NCBI GenBank assembly: GCA_026008535.1
Contig: BRKX01000003.1
Location: 64,505,001 to 64,569,000 of the forward strand
Reading direction: 5' to 3'
Length of the DNA stretch: 64,000 nucleotides
Source of the DNA: Perilla frutescens
Lineage: Eukaryota; Streptophyta; Magnoliopsida; Lamiales; Lamiaceae
In this document: piece after piece, positions 1 through 11,023 of the stretch
Layout: the number at the start of each line of letters is the position of its first letter
How positions within the stretch are numbered: the stretch's first letter is position 1
Notes under the pieces: model-generated
The model's input: only the letters and a program-made list of their open reading frames with translations
What the model was told of the DNA's origin: nothing
Databases searched by the model: none
Position numbers and translations under genes: made by a program

Positions 1-1385
1 ATCCCAAAGGATCTCTACCCCGAAGGGTCTCTTTATTGACCCCGAAGGATCTCTTTTATCTCTGGTCCGAAGACCCTTCATACTTATACAATCAAAGCAC
101 AACAATAACTATAACCTTACACGTGTTCACAGTTTAGAGTTACCCCACCTTAAGAGACGCTTTCTCAATTTCTCAACCTTTGAAATACTCCTTTGTCGCC
201 CACAAGTTGTCCACCTCGAGCCCCAACACGTCACCTAGCACCTTTTAATCCTCTTTTCATTTTAGATGTCGAGTCATACAATTAAATCATAACTTTAACC
301 CAACTTATGCTATACTTTACTTTAAAGACTTCATACATATCCATATACATAACTTTGGATATACCAACTCATAATATGATTTTGGACTCAAAATACACAT
401 TAAAGCTCTTTGAAGCATTTGATCAAACACGTTACGGGAACACATTTAAACCACATGCTCATAACTCATTTTAAATCCTTTAGACCCAACATTTCAAATA
501 CAAACACCTTCACTCTAGGGCTCTAACATACATGAAACTCAACCCCATACAACCCTCATAACATCTCCATACAATTATCAACAAAACAAAGGGAAATTAG
601 GGAAGAATTCCAAACCCTAGCAACAATGAACCATAGGAATTCAATATAACTTCACATATAGCCTCAAGGAGGTAAATAAACCATATGTTCAAGATATCAA
701 GGCAACAGGATCAATAAAAGTGAAAACCCTAATTTTGGATAACAAACCCTAGGTTTGATTCAACAAGAAATGAGTGTTTAAATCACCAAGATGAAGAGGT
801 ATGAAGTTACCTTAGTTGATGGAGGATGATGGAAGGATCCACTCCAAAAGTTCAAGAATTTGTAGAGAGAAGGGGAAGGAAAATCGCCCAAATAGAAAGA
901 AATGAGGAAGAAATGAACAAGTGTGGTATATATAGGTAGGAAAGTCTCCGGACCCACGCGACCGCGCGAGGGGGCTCTCGGCCCAAGCTCCCCACGAGCG
1001 CGCACACCCCGCGGGCGCGCGCCTCGCCCACGCCCCGCGGGCGCTCACCGCCCCGCGGGCGCGCACTTTCAATACACACTGAAAAAGCGAGACCCCCGAT
1101 CAACTCAGCGTTAAGGTGTTCAAAGTTTTTAGCAAACAAAATTCAATGCAATAACATTCATTCATTATCGTATAACTCGACACTTTAGTATTAAAATTCA
1201 AACTGTGTTATACACTTAGTATAACATCACTGTGCTATGACGTATCGGCTCGAGTGAGATAACCTGCAATAAAATAACGGCATAACATACAAACATACTC
1301 ACATGATTAATATTCAACAATATTAATTCGAAATCATTTACTAAAATTATAATTTATAATTTAGCAAAAAAGGGTCGGGGTATCA
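1..1385 (-). mobile_element. Partial Ty3/gypsy-like LTR (minus strand), 5' edge at 1385
   Basis: Read on the minus strand, the sequence beginning at 1385 opens with TGATACCCCGACCC, a start typical of plant gypsy LTRs. A TATA-like box (TATATATA on both strands) lies at about 931-940, and a GC-rich block follows at 950-1065 on the transcript side. No coding frame of note is present. The edge at 1385/1386 is sharp because Copia internal sequence resumes at 1386. The LTR runs off the window at 1, so I cannot tell a solo LTR from the 5' LTR of an element lying to the left, and no target duplication can be tested. Family assignment is inferred from the terminus only. Confidence 0.5.
1007..1064. repeat. 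Three copies of a CCCCGCGGGCGC motif in the LTR
   Basis: The 12-mer CCCCGCGGGCGC occurs at 1007, 1033 and 1051, inside an otherwise AT-rich window. It lies in the transcribed part of the minus-strand LTR and is self-complementary enough (CCGCGG core) to form small hairpins. The short ORFs called over this block are artefacts of GC-rich sequence. Confidence 0.7.
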
Positions 1386-1718
1386 TAATAACTGATTTGG
1401 AAAAGGGCTATCTCATAAAGGCCCAAAGGCTCAGAGTCAAAGGCCTATCAAAAACTGGCCAAGACAAAGAGCAACAAAGTCACAAGATGAGAGGATATTA
1501 GTTGAAGTCTTTTATCCTGATACTCATCGGAGATACGGATCAATGGACCCAACCCTCAATCGAAGAGTTAGAAGGAGTCCAAGATTGATCAGGATATCTA
1601 ATTCTAAAGGATCTCTAAATCAACAAAAGCTAAAAGTGTGGCGAATGTGGATTCTCAAATATTTGATTAACCTCTCAGGACCCGATATCATATGGGTACC
1701 TAAAACCTGATCTTTATT

Positions 1719-4700
1719 TTGCAGGGAAAGAGCATCCTATCCAAGAAAAAGGTCAAAGATACTTGGTATCTGGATAGCGGGTGCTCAAAACACATGACCG
1801 GAGACAAAGAAGATCTTAACGGTTACAAAGAGGTTAAGGGACCACTAGTCACCTTTGGAGACAACTCAAAGAGCCAAACCATTGGAGAAGGGTTTGTAGT
1901 CAAGGAAAAAGTTGTCATAAATGGCGTGTCACATGTTGAAGGACTGAAGCACAAGCTGCTAAGCATCAGTCAGCTATGTGAGAATGGGTACTCAGTCGTT
2001 TTCAGCAACAACTCATGTGACATCAGAGACAAGTCAACTGGAGCCATACTCCTGACTGGAGTAAGAAAAGGCAACATGTACATTATTAACTGGTCAACGG
2101 GCTATTTAGAAGCTTGCTTTCTCTCCAAAGGGTCAACTGAAGCAAGCTAGTTGTGACATCGACGACCGAACCATCTCAACTACAAAACCATCAACTACCT
2201 GGCCAAGAAAGAGCTGGTTGATGGGCTTCCTAAAGAAATCTACAAGAAGACTGGTGTCTACGAACCATGCCAGAAAGGAAAGTAAGTAAGGCCGTCATTT
2301 AAGAACAAAAGCCATCCTCAAGGAACAACTGACATTCTATAGCTGCTACACATGGACCTGTTTGGACCAGTGAAGCCACCAACCCCCAGAGACAAGAAGT
2401 TTACTCTTGTAGTAGTAGATTACTACTCAAGATATACTTGGGTGGAGTTCCTGAGAAGTAAGGATGAGACTTTTGATAAGCTATCAATGCTGATCAGAAG
2501 ACTACAGACCGACAAGGGAAAATCAGTCTAAAGGATACGATCCGATAATGGAATTGAGTTTGTCAATCAGCAGATGATCAATTTCCTGAGTGAACTGGGA
2601 ATCACTCATGAACACTCAGTTGCAAAAACTCCTCAACAGAACGGCGTAGCTGAAAGGAGAAATCGCACTCTAAAGAAAGCAGCAAGAGCAATGATAGCAG
2701 ATGCCAGCATAACTGAATGCTATTGGGCAGAGACAGTTAACACAACCTGCTATACACAGAATAGAAGTGTCATAGTCATCACACATGACAAAATACCCTA
2801 TGAGTTATTCAAGGGTCGTAAACCTTCTATCTTTTATTTTAAGGTATTTGGCTGCAAATGTTACATCCACAACAATGGTAAATCCCAGCTGAAAGCTTTC
2901 AGTGCCAAAGCTGATGAGGGGATCTTTCTTGACTATAATGCCCCTCATTCACAAGCTTATAGAGTGTTCAAGAAAAGAACACTAATTGTGGAAGTAACAT
3001 GTCATGTGGTATTTGATGAGCTTACTGATGATTACAGGAATAAGAAGAAAAAATGTACATCAGTATAAGCCTTGCCTAGTGAAAAACTGCTGGATTATGT
3101 TGATCACATTATCCCAGAGCAGTTCGAAGATTCACTGGAAGATGGCATTGAAACTGATTCTAGACCAGTTGAAGATAACTTGATCAATGAGGACACCAAC
3201 TGCGGTGAAGCCTCAAATCCCAGAGCTAAGACAAGGGGAAGAATCAGTGAAGATGATGAACAAGTCGGGGCCGAAGGATCAGCTGAAGGATCAGTTGAAA
3301 GAACAACTGATAAACCAGCTGAGGATGTAGCAGAAGCCACTATACCCAAATGGCTCCGAAGCCATCCAGTCGATAAAATTGTTGGCAATCTAAGAAGCAA
3401 AGTCCAGACTAGAGGTTTAACTGAGCATGCTCTCTTCACATACTTCATATCGCAGATGGAACCCGCTAATATCCAAGAAGCATTAGAAGATTCAGACTGG
3501 ATTGTTGCAATGCAAGAAGAGCTAAACTAGTTCACAAGAAATGACATTTAGTTTGTTGTTGACAGACCGAAAACCTAAAAAGTCATTGGGACTAAGTGGG
3601 TCTTTCGCAATAAGCTGGATGAACAATGTGTGATCAGAAGGAACAAGGCCCAACTGGTAGCCAAGGGATACTCTCAAAGTGAAGGAATCGACTTTGATGA
3701 GACATTCGCACCAGTTGCAAGATTGGAGGCCATCAGATTGTTCATCGCCTATGCAGCTCACAACAATTTCACGGTCTATCAGATGGAGGTGAAAAGTACT
3801 TTCTTGTAATGAATGCTCAAAGAGGATGTGTATGTTGAGCAACCTCCAGGATTTGAAATTGGAGATCAAGTCTACAAGCTGAAGAAAGCTCTATTTGGCT
3901 TAAAGCAGGCGCCAAGAGCTTGGTATGAAACCCTTACAATATTCTTGCTGAAGAATGGGTTTTAGAAAGAAGTCATCGATCATACTCTATTCAGAATAGA
4001 ACGATCAGCTGAGATCTTAATGGTCCAAATTTATGTAGATGACATAATTTTTGGATCCAAGAGTAAAGATCTCTGCACTCAATTCTCTCAACTGATGCAA
4101 AGTGAATTCGAGATGAGCATGGTGGGATAAATGACATTCTTCCTAGGACTCCAAGTGAAGCAGCTGGAAGACGGAATCATCATCAGTCAAGCTAAATACA
4201 CCAAAGAGCTTGTTAAAAAGTTTGGAATTGATAAGGGAAAGATTCTCAAAATCCCAATGAATATATCAATGTAGCTGACTCTTGATGAAGAAGGAGAATC
4301 AGTCAGCCAGACGCACTACAGAGGAATCATTGGATCCCTTCTCTATCTTACGGCCAGCCGACCAGACATCTCCTATTCAGTCGGACTGTGTACAAGGTTC
4401 CAAGCCAACCCGAAGAAAAGTCATCTCGAAGCAGCAAAGAGGATCATGAAATACCTCAAAGGAACCATAAATATAGGATTATGGTATCCCAGAAATTATA
4501 GCTTGAGTCTTATCGGCTACTCAGCCTCAGACTTCGGTGGATGTAAGATCGACAAAAAAAGTACCAGTGGAACATGTCAGTTTTTTGGGAACAAACTGAT
4601 ATCCTGATTTAGCAAGAAGCAGCTCTCAGTTACCACGTTAACAACTGAAGCAGAATATGTAGTTGCTGGAAGTTGTTGTGCTCAAATCATATAGATGAAG

Positions 4701-5039
4701 CAACAACTAAAAGATTATAAGGTGGAGACTGAAGAAGTGCCAATCTACTGTGATAACAATAGTGCTATTGCAATATCTCAAAATCAAGTATTGCATTCAA
4801 GGACGAAGCACATTAATATCAGGCACCACTTCATCAGAGATCACATCGAGAAGAAGGACATATCCATCAAATATGTCAACACAGAGAAACAGATAGCTGA
4901 TATCTTCACCAAGCCATTGCCAGAAGCTAGATTTTTAGAGTTGTGCATCCAACTTGGATTGCTCGAACTAGCTTCAAAGGAGGACGATGATCAGCCAAAA
5001 AGAGTGAAGAGGAGCACTCTAGCTGAAGATGAGAACTGA
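1719..5039 (+). pseudogene. Copia pol relic: protease, integrase, RT, RNase H
   Basis: A single reading frame (frame of 1719) can be followed to the TGA ending at 5039. The protease DSG lies at 1773-1781. The integrase acidic residues sit at 2355 (HMDLFGP), 2544 (SDNG) and 2652 (GVAERRN). The RT YVDDIIFGS box starts at 4032. The RNase H portion has YCDN at 4746, the SRTKHINIRHHFIRD block, and IADIFTKPL near the end. I count about sixteen in-frame stops and no obvious frameshift, so decay is mainly by point mutation. In the integrase zinc-binding region the first Cys of the CxxC pair reads Tyr (VYEPC). It is followed directly by the extra ORF region. Confidence 0.85.
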
Positions 5040-5753
5040 GCCAAGATGGCATCAGTTAGCTAAGCTTTGGAGCTTAAACTGATGAGCCCATATCTGATGA
5101 ATGAAAATGAGTAAATTGATCACAGAAGGCATCAGTTCTCAACCAGTCATGGTCAACTGATGAGAGCAGTTGAATCCAAAATTGACTGAAGAAGGCTAAA
5201 CTTCAGCTGAAGGAAGCAGCTGACAAGCCTAGACGGAGCAAAGCTGAAGAGGACAGCTTAAGCTGACAAAGGACTCAAAGCTAAGGAGATTCCAGCTGGA
5301 ACTGATCACTACAAGCCAAAAAGGATCATCGGTTCACAAGGCCAACTGATGATGTCAGCAACTTAATGCCACGAGGAGACTGAAGGAGAGCTATAACTAG
5401 ATAAGTTCAAAGTTGAATTTATTACTGAATGGCAAAATAACGTGTCATCTTAATATTATCGTTGGACCCACACTCTTTCTCCTCATTAATCTTCAACGGA
5501 TAGATTCTAAATCGAACCGATGGGTTCATTGAATAGATCCAAACACTGAAAATGCAACCGTCAAATTGCCTCTAGTTCAATATCCCCTCTATATAAGAGA
5601 TAGCCGAACTGAACTTCCAGCTCTACTAATCCAATTCATCCCAAAATTATTCACCTACTTCACGTCTTCATTTTGAAAGCCTCAGAGACTCATTTTTCTC
5701 AAAAACACGTTGAATTTGTTAAGATTTTACTCAACATATATCTCTCAAACATC
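5040..5753 (+). other. Spacer between pol and first extra ORF
   Basis: Non-coding in all frames. Bases 5040-5400 are dense in short CTGAT/ATCAG and CAGTT/AACTG words, a composition also seen at 13600-14100 in this element's LTR. The part after 5400 looks like a plant promoter, with a TATA-like box at 5589-5598 followed about 160 bases later by the first ATG of the extra ORF. Confidence 0.4.
5589..5598 (+). promoter_or_regulatory. TATA-like box upstream of extra ORF 1
   Basis: CTATATAAGA lies about 155 bases upstream of the ATG at 5754, in a stretch with no ORF. Spacing suits a leader of about 130 nt. Promoter activity is inference. Confidence 0.35.
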
Positions 5754-8123
5754 ATGACCAAAACACACACACCAGTTGTTCAAAGAAAGTTCAATTTTAG
5801 AGAAACTGGTGAATCCTCTCAGAGATTTAAAACTACCATTTTTAAAGATCAGTTTCTTCTTCAAGACACTTACAGAGAAAGGTGTTCCAACTCTCCTCTC
5901 TCTGAAGAAATCATTCAGAAAATAGTCGAGGCAGGACTGTTAAAATTCCTTAAGGAAACACCCTCCAGAAAATATCCTGAGCCAATCTGCAAGTTCTATT
6001 TGAACTCAAAAAGAGAAAATGACAGAATTATCACTCAAATCAGAGGAGTAGAAATTGAGATCACTCCAGAGCTACTATCATAAGCTTTTCATCTACCCAA
6101 CGAAGGTTTGAAGATAGATGAAGTAGAAGTCAATCAGTCAAAAACTTACAATCGATGAAGAGGAGCAGACTGCTATAATCCCTATAGAATCCCTACTTCA
6201 ACATCCTGCTTTCAAGAAGAGTATCAACTCCTAGCTGGCATCATTGGAAGAATGATGATTGGAGTGGCAGGAAATCACTCTATGATGACAGAGCTTAAGT
6301 ACAAAATTTGTCATGCTATAGACATGAACATCAAAGTTGATTGGGCGGGATTCTTCTACAGGCAGATCAAGAAGTTCGTAGATATCTTGGAAAAGTACTG
6401 GAGTGAAAAGACTTTTCATCAGAAGATGTGTTTTGTCAGCAGAATCAGTAAGTTGCTTGAATACACGCTCAGTTTTCTGGGAGATGAAATTAAAACACTA
6501 CCAATGGAAAATGGTGACTACTTTCCATCTTCCATAAAATGATCAAAAGGTCTCAAGGCTACTAGCATAAAAATTGGAGTTAAAGTAAGGATGGGTGAGA
6601 AGGAAGCCAATGGAAAAGGAAAGAATGCTCTTAAAGAATCACACAAAGAAGACTCTGATCCAAAAGATAGTCTGCCAATTAGTCAATTGATTAGAACACC
6701 AATCAAGGCTCAACCTCTACAGCAAGAGCATCCAGGATCTACATCAACCTCAGATCCAACCCAGGAGCCGAGTACTTTAGGATAACATGTCCACCAATGG
6801 GAGAAACAAGTAAAAACATACGAGCTCTTCTAAGAGCTGAAGTTATCAAAAGCTGGGCAGATGCTCAAGTTACAAAATTTATTATGACCAACTTTGCAAC
6901 AGACCTGGTTGGATCAGAGGCTCTTTACAAAGCATTTGTCAGATACTACTACTGATATCTATGGAGACATTGCTTTAACTCAGAAGCTCACTTTCTTCTG
7001 ACTGCCTCCCATGGAATGAGCTTCTGGAGAAGAGAAGAAAAGTGGAGCATAATGCGGCCAAGACAAGGAACTCCAGAACAAAATCCAATCCACATTCTGA
7101 AAGAAATGCTGGCTATTCGACAATGTCAAAAGCAGCCAGCTGAGCAAACATTAGCTCATCTAATGAATGATCTTCTCAAATTAGCTCAAATTGAGCTTCC
7201 CGAGCTGTGTATCGAAGAAGATCAATGAAATTAGAGACATCCTCAAGTTCATCAACACTGGGTGTTAGGTGAAATCTTGAGAATCAGAAGAGCCCAACAG
7301 CAGCAAGCTTTGGAGAAAATCAGACGAGAAGAACAAGCAATTCTTCATGACACAGTAGATGGAGCCTCCACATCTAGACAAGCTGCAATTCATCAAGTGG
7401 CCAGACAGTTGGTATTTGATGAGTCGTCACCAGCTACTAAGATGGAGATTTTCCTCCAAAAAGAGACTTGTCAACCACTAGCAATATCTCAAACAACTGA
7501 GGAACCAGTTAAACCCTCAGTTCCTCCTGTTATCCAAACAGAGCCATCCCCTCCACCAGCTGATGATCAAATCACTGCTGAAGATCCAGCTGATCAAGCT
7601 ACTCAGCTGGAGATACAGACTGATGTGCGGGACATAGTGATCTTTGCTGATCCGATCCAAATTGTACTACAAGCTCAGACTCAAGCTCATCCGGAAACTC
7701 CTCCTCAGTCGAGCCACTATGATACCATTAATCTGGGAGATACAGATCAATTAGGCAACCACATCAGTAGAGCAAGTAGTCGATCAGTCCAAGACAGTTC
7801 CTTTTGCGGAACTAGAAACTGCTGAAGATGGAGATGAAGCATCATCCAGGAGAGATGATCTACAACTGACCATCGCAACTGATCAGTCGAGTCCTGCAGA
7901 TGATCAGTCAAGGAGACCACCAAGCCAGTTAATAGCTCATCAAGAAGAGCTGCTTTAGAACATTGAACAACAGTTGAAGTAGCATGAGAAGCTGATAAGG
8001 AAGCTTCAAGCCCATACCGGACTTCAATTAACTGACGGTGAGTCCTCTAGCTCTGATGAAGGGGGAAGTAGCCCCATTATGCCTGCCGCCAAGAGCAGAA
8101 GAACTGAACACAAGGAAGACTAA
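5754..8123 (+). pseudogene. Extra 3' ORF copy 1 of SIRE-type element (env-position), broken
   Basis: Starts at ATG 5754 (MTKTHTPVVQRKF). A first conserved block (5988-6107: CKFYLNSK, then IRGVEIEITPELL, a stop at 6081, and HLPNEG) and a second block (6330-6380: IKVDWAGFFYRQIKKFV) align by eye with the two following ORFs. A Ser/Thr- and Lys-rich linker follows. The next recognisable block ends HFLLTASHGMSFW (about 6990-7025), after a frameshift somewhere between 6785 and 7016. The C-terminal part (7262-8100) is Gln-, Pro- and Glu-rich, ending in a Ser-rich tail. Several stops and at least one frameshift make it non-functional. The pattern F-Y-x-N ... G-x-x-[IV]-x-[IF] resembles the domain annotated in plants as 'putative plant transposon protein'. 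That link is from memory of the family and needs a profile search. Confidence 0.65.
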
Positions 8124-8526
8124 GAGCCTGATCAAGCAAAGCTGATTCAAGACTCCTTAGTTACTATCTTGTGATTCAGTGTACTCAAAAATTCTCTTTT
8201 GGGAAATATAAAAATATTATTCTCTTTTCAAAATTAATAACATGGCAACATCTATTTTGAATTTTTAGCCGTTGATAAATCAATGACATATTTCACAGTC
8301 ATTAAGGCTCAACGATTCAAAAATGATAAGACACTATTTAATTGTTTCAACCAACACAAATTTATGAGTCATTCCTCTCACTCATAAATCCCTTTGCTCT
8401 AAAAAAAAGAGAAGAAGAAGAAGAGAAGCAATTCATTCTCTCTTAAGAATTTTTTTTTAAAAAGAGTATTCTCTCTCTCTCTCTCTTAAGAGGCTTCAAT
8501 TCAAACTTAGCCAAAATTTTCAAAAA
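8124..8526 (+). other. Spacer between extra ORFs 1 and 2
   Basis: No coding sequence. It contains AGCCGTTGATAAAT at about 8267, a CAACGATTC word at 8309, an A/G-rich stretch at 8401-8428 and a CT dinucleotide run at 8470-8486 just before the ATG at 8527. The layout (CCGTTG-type word, weak TATA-like AT stretch, pyrimidine-rich leader, ATG) parallels the spacers before ORFs 1 and 3. Confidence 0.4.
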
Positions 8527-10410
8527 ATGGCTGAATTATCCAAAGCCCTTACTTCTTTCAAAGAGCAAATGATGAGAGATAAATTTCTGGAAAGGCAGAA
8601 ATTCCAATTGATTCTTAAAGAATCAAATAATCCTTTTCTTCTGGTCAATCTTCACATGACTGGAATTTTGCACTACCTTGAAACTCCTCCAAGGTTCTTT
8701 AGACAAAAATTGGTTGGTGAGTTCTTGCTTCAAGCAAAGGTATATGCAGATGGGAAGGTTATACACTCAGTGGTTCAAGGAAACGAACTTCATATCACTG
8801 AGAGAAAGGTTGCAAAAATCTTTCAACTTCCCAGAAAAGGCTCCAGGGTTCAAGATCTTTAAGACTCAGCTGAACCATACTGGAAAGAATGGCGTGCTTC
8901 AACTTGCACTAAGCAGTTTAATTTTACCACAACTAAAACTGACTTGAAGCCCGAGTATGGAGTTATGCTCGATGTTATGAACAAAATGATGTTCGGCACC
9001 ATTAGAAGCTTGAGTCAATTAACTCAAGAGAGATACAAGGTAATGATATACCTTATTTAAGGATTGGAAGTAAATTGGGCAGAATTTGTATTCTCCCAAT
9101 TCAAGCATCAAGTCATCAAAGCTGCCGACTCAAAGAAGACTGGGAAATTTGAGTCCAAAGTAGGACTTGTTCTACGAATGAGCAAGCTTCGGGAAGATAT
9201 GCTCAATCTTTCAAATGATGACGCGCTATCAGTCCTCATCTCTGACTAGATTCCTAAGAAAGGGATAGCACATCTTCAGTCACTCAAGAAGAAGAGGAGA
9301 TCCAAAGCGAAAACTGGCAATACAACTTCAAGCAATTCAACTGCCAATGAAGTTTCTTCTCCACACTCCAAGAATGGATCATCAGTTGACTTCAAGCCCT
9401 GCACTGATCCAGATGAGCTCATTCAATTCATCGGAATTCCTCATCCAAATTATGGAGCTGATTACTTCAGGAGAACTTGTCCTCCTCTTCAGCTGACTGA
9501 AGACAATATTCGCACTTTTTACAGTGGCGAATATGCAGTCAAGAGTGCGCAGAAGGATATAACAAATCTCCTTCTCACTCACTTCACTTATGTTGCCAAG
9601 CAAGACAACCAGTTGTTCAAACAACTACACCGGTATTTCTACTGGTATAACTGGAGACATTCTATGTCAATCCAATCGCACTTCTTGCTAACTATCTTTC
9701 ATGGCATGAGCTTTTAACAACGTAAAGAGACTTGTAGCATTAAATGGATTGGGGCTTCAAATCCATTTCCTCCAATGATTGTGCAAGTCCAGCGGATTAT
9801 GAAGCATCGACTTGATAATAACATTCCAGCTAGGGTAATGCTAGTTGATGTTCAAGCCAGCTTGAGATCGCAAGAAGTTGCAACTGAAAAGCAGTTTGTC
9901 AACAATTCAGTCGATCAATGTTGCCTTAACCTGAATTTTGAGCCAATTCAGTCAAAAGAAGCATCACTACAAGTTGTAGGGGTAACAGAAAAGATAGATC
10001 AAGCTCTATCTCACATAGAAATTGTGGCAACCCCTAGGAGTCAACACCGTGGACAAAATGGAGCTAATGACGATGAGGATACTGCCACATCACCAGATCT
10101 CCTATCCCGAGGCTATGTCACTCCACTTATCAAGTCTTGCTCAAGAGCTACAAAACTGACGAAACATCAGTCCAGCTCATCCCGCAGAGGAATTAAAGAG
10201 CTGATCACCTTAAAAATGACCACCTCAGTGGTTGCTCTTAAGAAACTTCAGCAAGCTGAGACTACTAACAGAACTGATCATCTTAAGGACTCTCTCAGTC
10301 CAACTTCCAAAAGGAAAAGGTCAACCAGCTCAAGAGAATGTGGAGAAGCTAACCCAATTCGACCACTCAAGAAGAGGAAACTTACAAAATGTCAATCAAT
10401 AGCTGATTAA
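8527..10410 (+). pseudogene. Extra 3' ORF copy 2 of SIRE-type element, single frame with four stops
   Basis: The best preserved of the three copies. One frame runs from ATG 8527 to TAA 10408-10410, about 627 codons, interrupted only by stops at 8860, 9058, 9247 and 9715, with no frameshift. Block 1 begins at 8716 (GEFLLQAKVYADGK; ending FQLPRKG). Block 2 is at 9064-9114 (LEVNWAEFVFSQFKHQV). Block 3, about 9620-9710, reads RYFYWYNWRHSMS then FLLTIFHGMSF. The tail after 9775 is Lys-, Arg- and Ser-rich (KRKRS, KKRKL), which could act as a nuclear-localisation sequence. I see no signal peptide and no clear membrane segment, so the usual label 'env-like' describes position only. Function unknown. 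Confidence 0.7.
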
Positions 10411-11023
10411 CACAACTGATTAAATCAATTTGAAAGATGTATCATCAGTTAAGCAGGAAAATGACACCTAAGCATTCTTCAAACTCTCATTAGCTGCATG
10501 ATCAATCATCCTTGATAAGCTTCTCTACTCTTTATTCCACATAGCTTATTTTTGAATAGTTATCATTATAACTTCAAATTAAGCTTACTATTCATATGAG
10601 TTGCCATTAAGTCTATATACTAAGCATTAAAGTATATATTAAGTCTATATACTAAGCATTAAAGTATAAATGGACGAATTGCTCTGAGGGATATAAATAA
10701 CAAATCTTCTGGCAAATACTTGGCTATTTATGGCAACTACCCAGATTTTCAAAATCCTCAGATCTCAGCCGTTTGATTAAAAAGCAATAGTCCAAGTGGA
10801 CGGCTGAGATGCATGCATTATTACCTCAGCTAACTTTCTATCAAATCAGATAGCTGATCAGCCAGAAGCACTCAATTGCTATGGTAAATGCATGCAAAAT
10901 TACTGCTTTATAAGCAGTGGAGAAGTTGAGATGAAAATAGAACTCTAAAGATATTCCTTCTCCTTGTCTTCTTCTCCACTTATCCAAAGCTATTCTCTAG
11001 CTAATATTTTCTCACATCGAAAA
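10411..11023 (+). promoter_or_regulatory. Spacer/promoter-like region before extra ORF 3, with TATA-like box and CATGCATG words
   Basis: Non-coding. It contains the 32-bp duplication, an AGCCGTTTGATT word at about 10767, two ATGCATGCA words (about 10810 and 10888; RY-type elements in plant seed promoters carry CATGCA), and a TATA-like CTTTATAAG at 10906-10914 roughly 110 bases before the ATG at 11024. Cis activity is inferred, not shown. Confidence 0.35.
10609..10672. repeat. 32-bp tandem duplication
   Basis: AAGTCTATATACTAAGCATT and the following 12 bases occur at 10609 and again at 10641, offset 32, almost identical. It lies in the spacer between extra ORFs 2 and 3. Confidence 0.85.

Noticed and set aside
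778..1139. Overlapping ORFs on both strands in the GC-rich block
   Set aside because: They arise from CCCCGCGGGCGC repeats inside an LTR, with no domain and no consistent frame.
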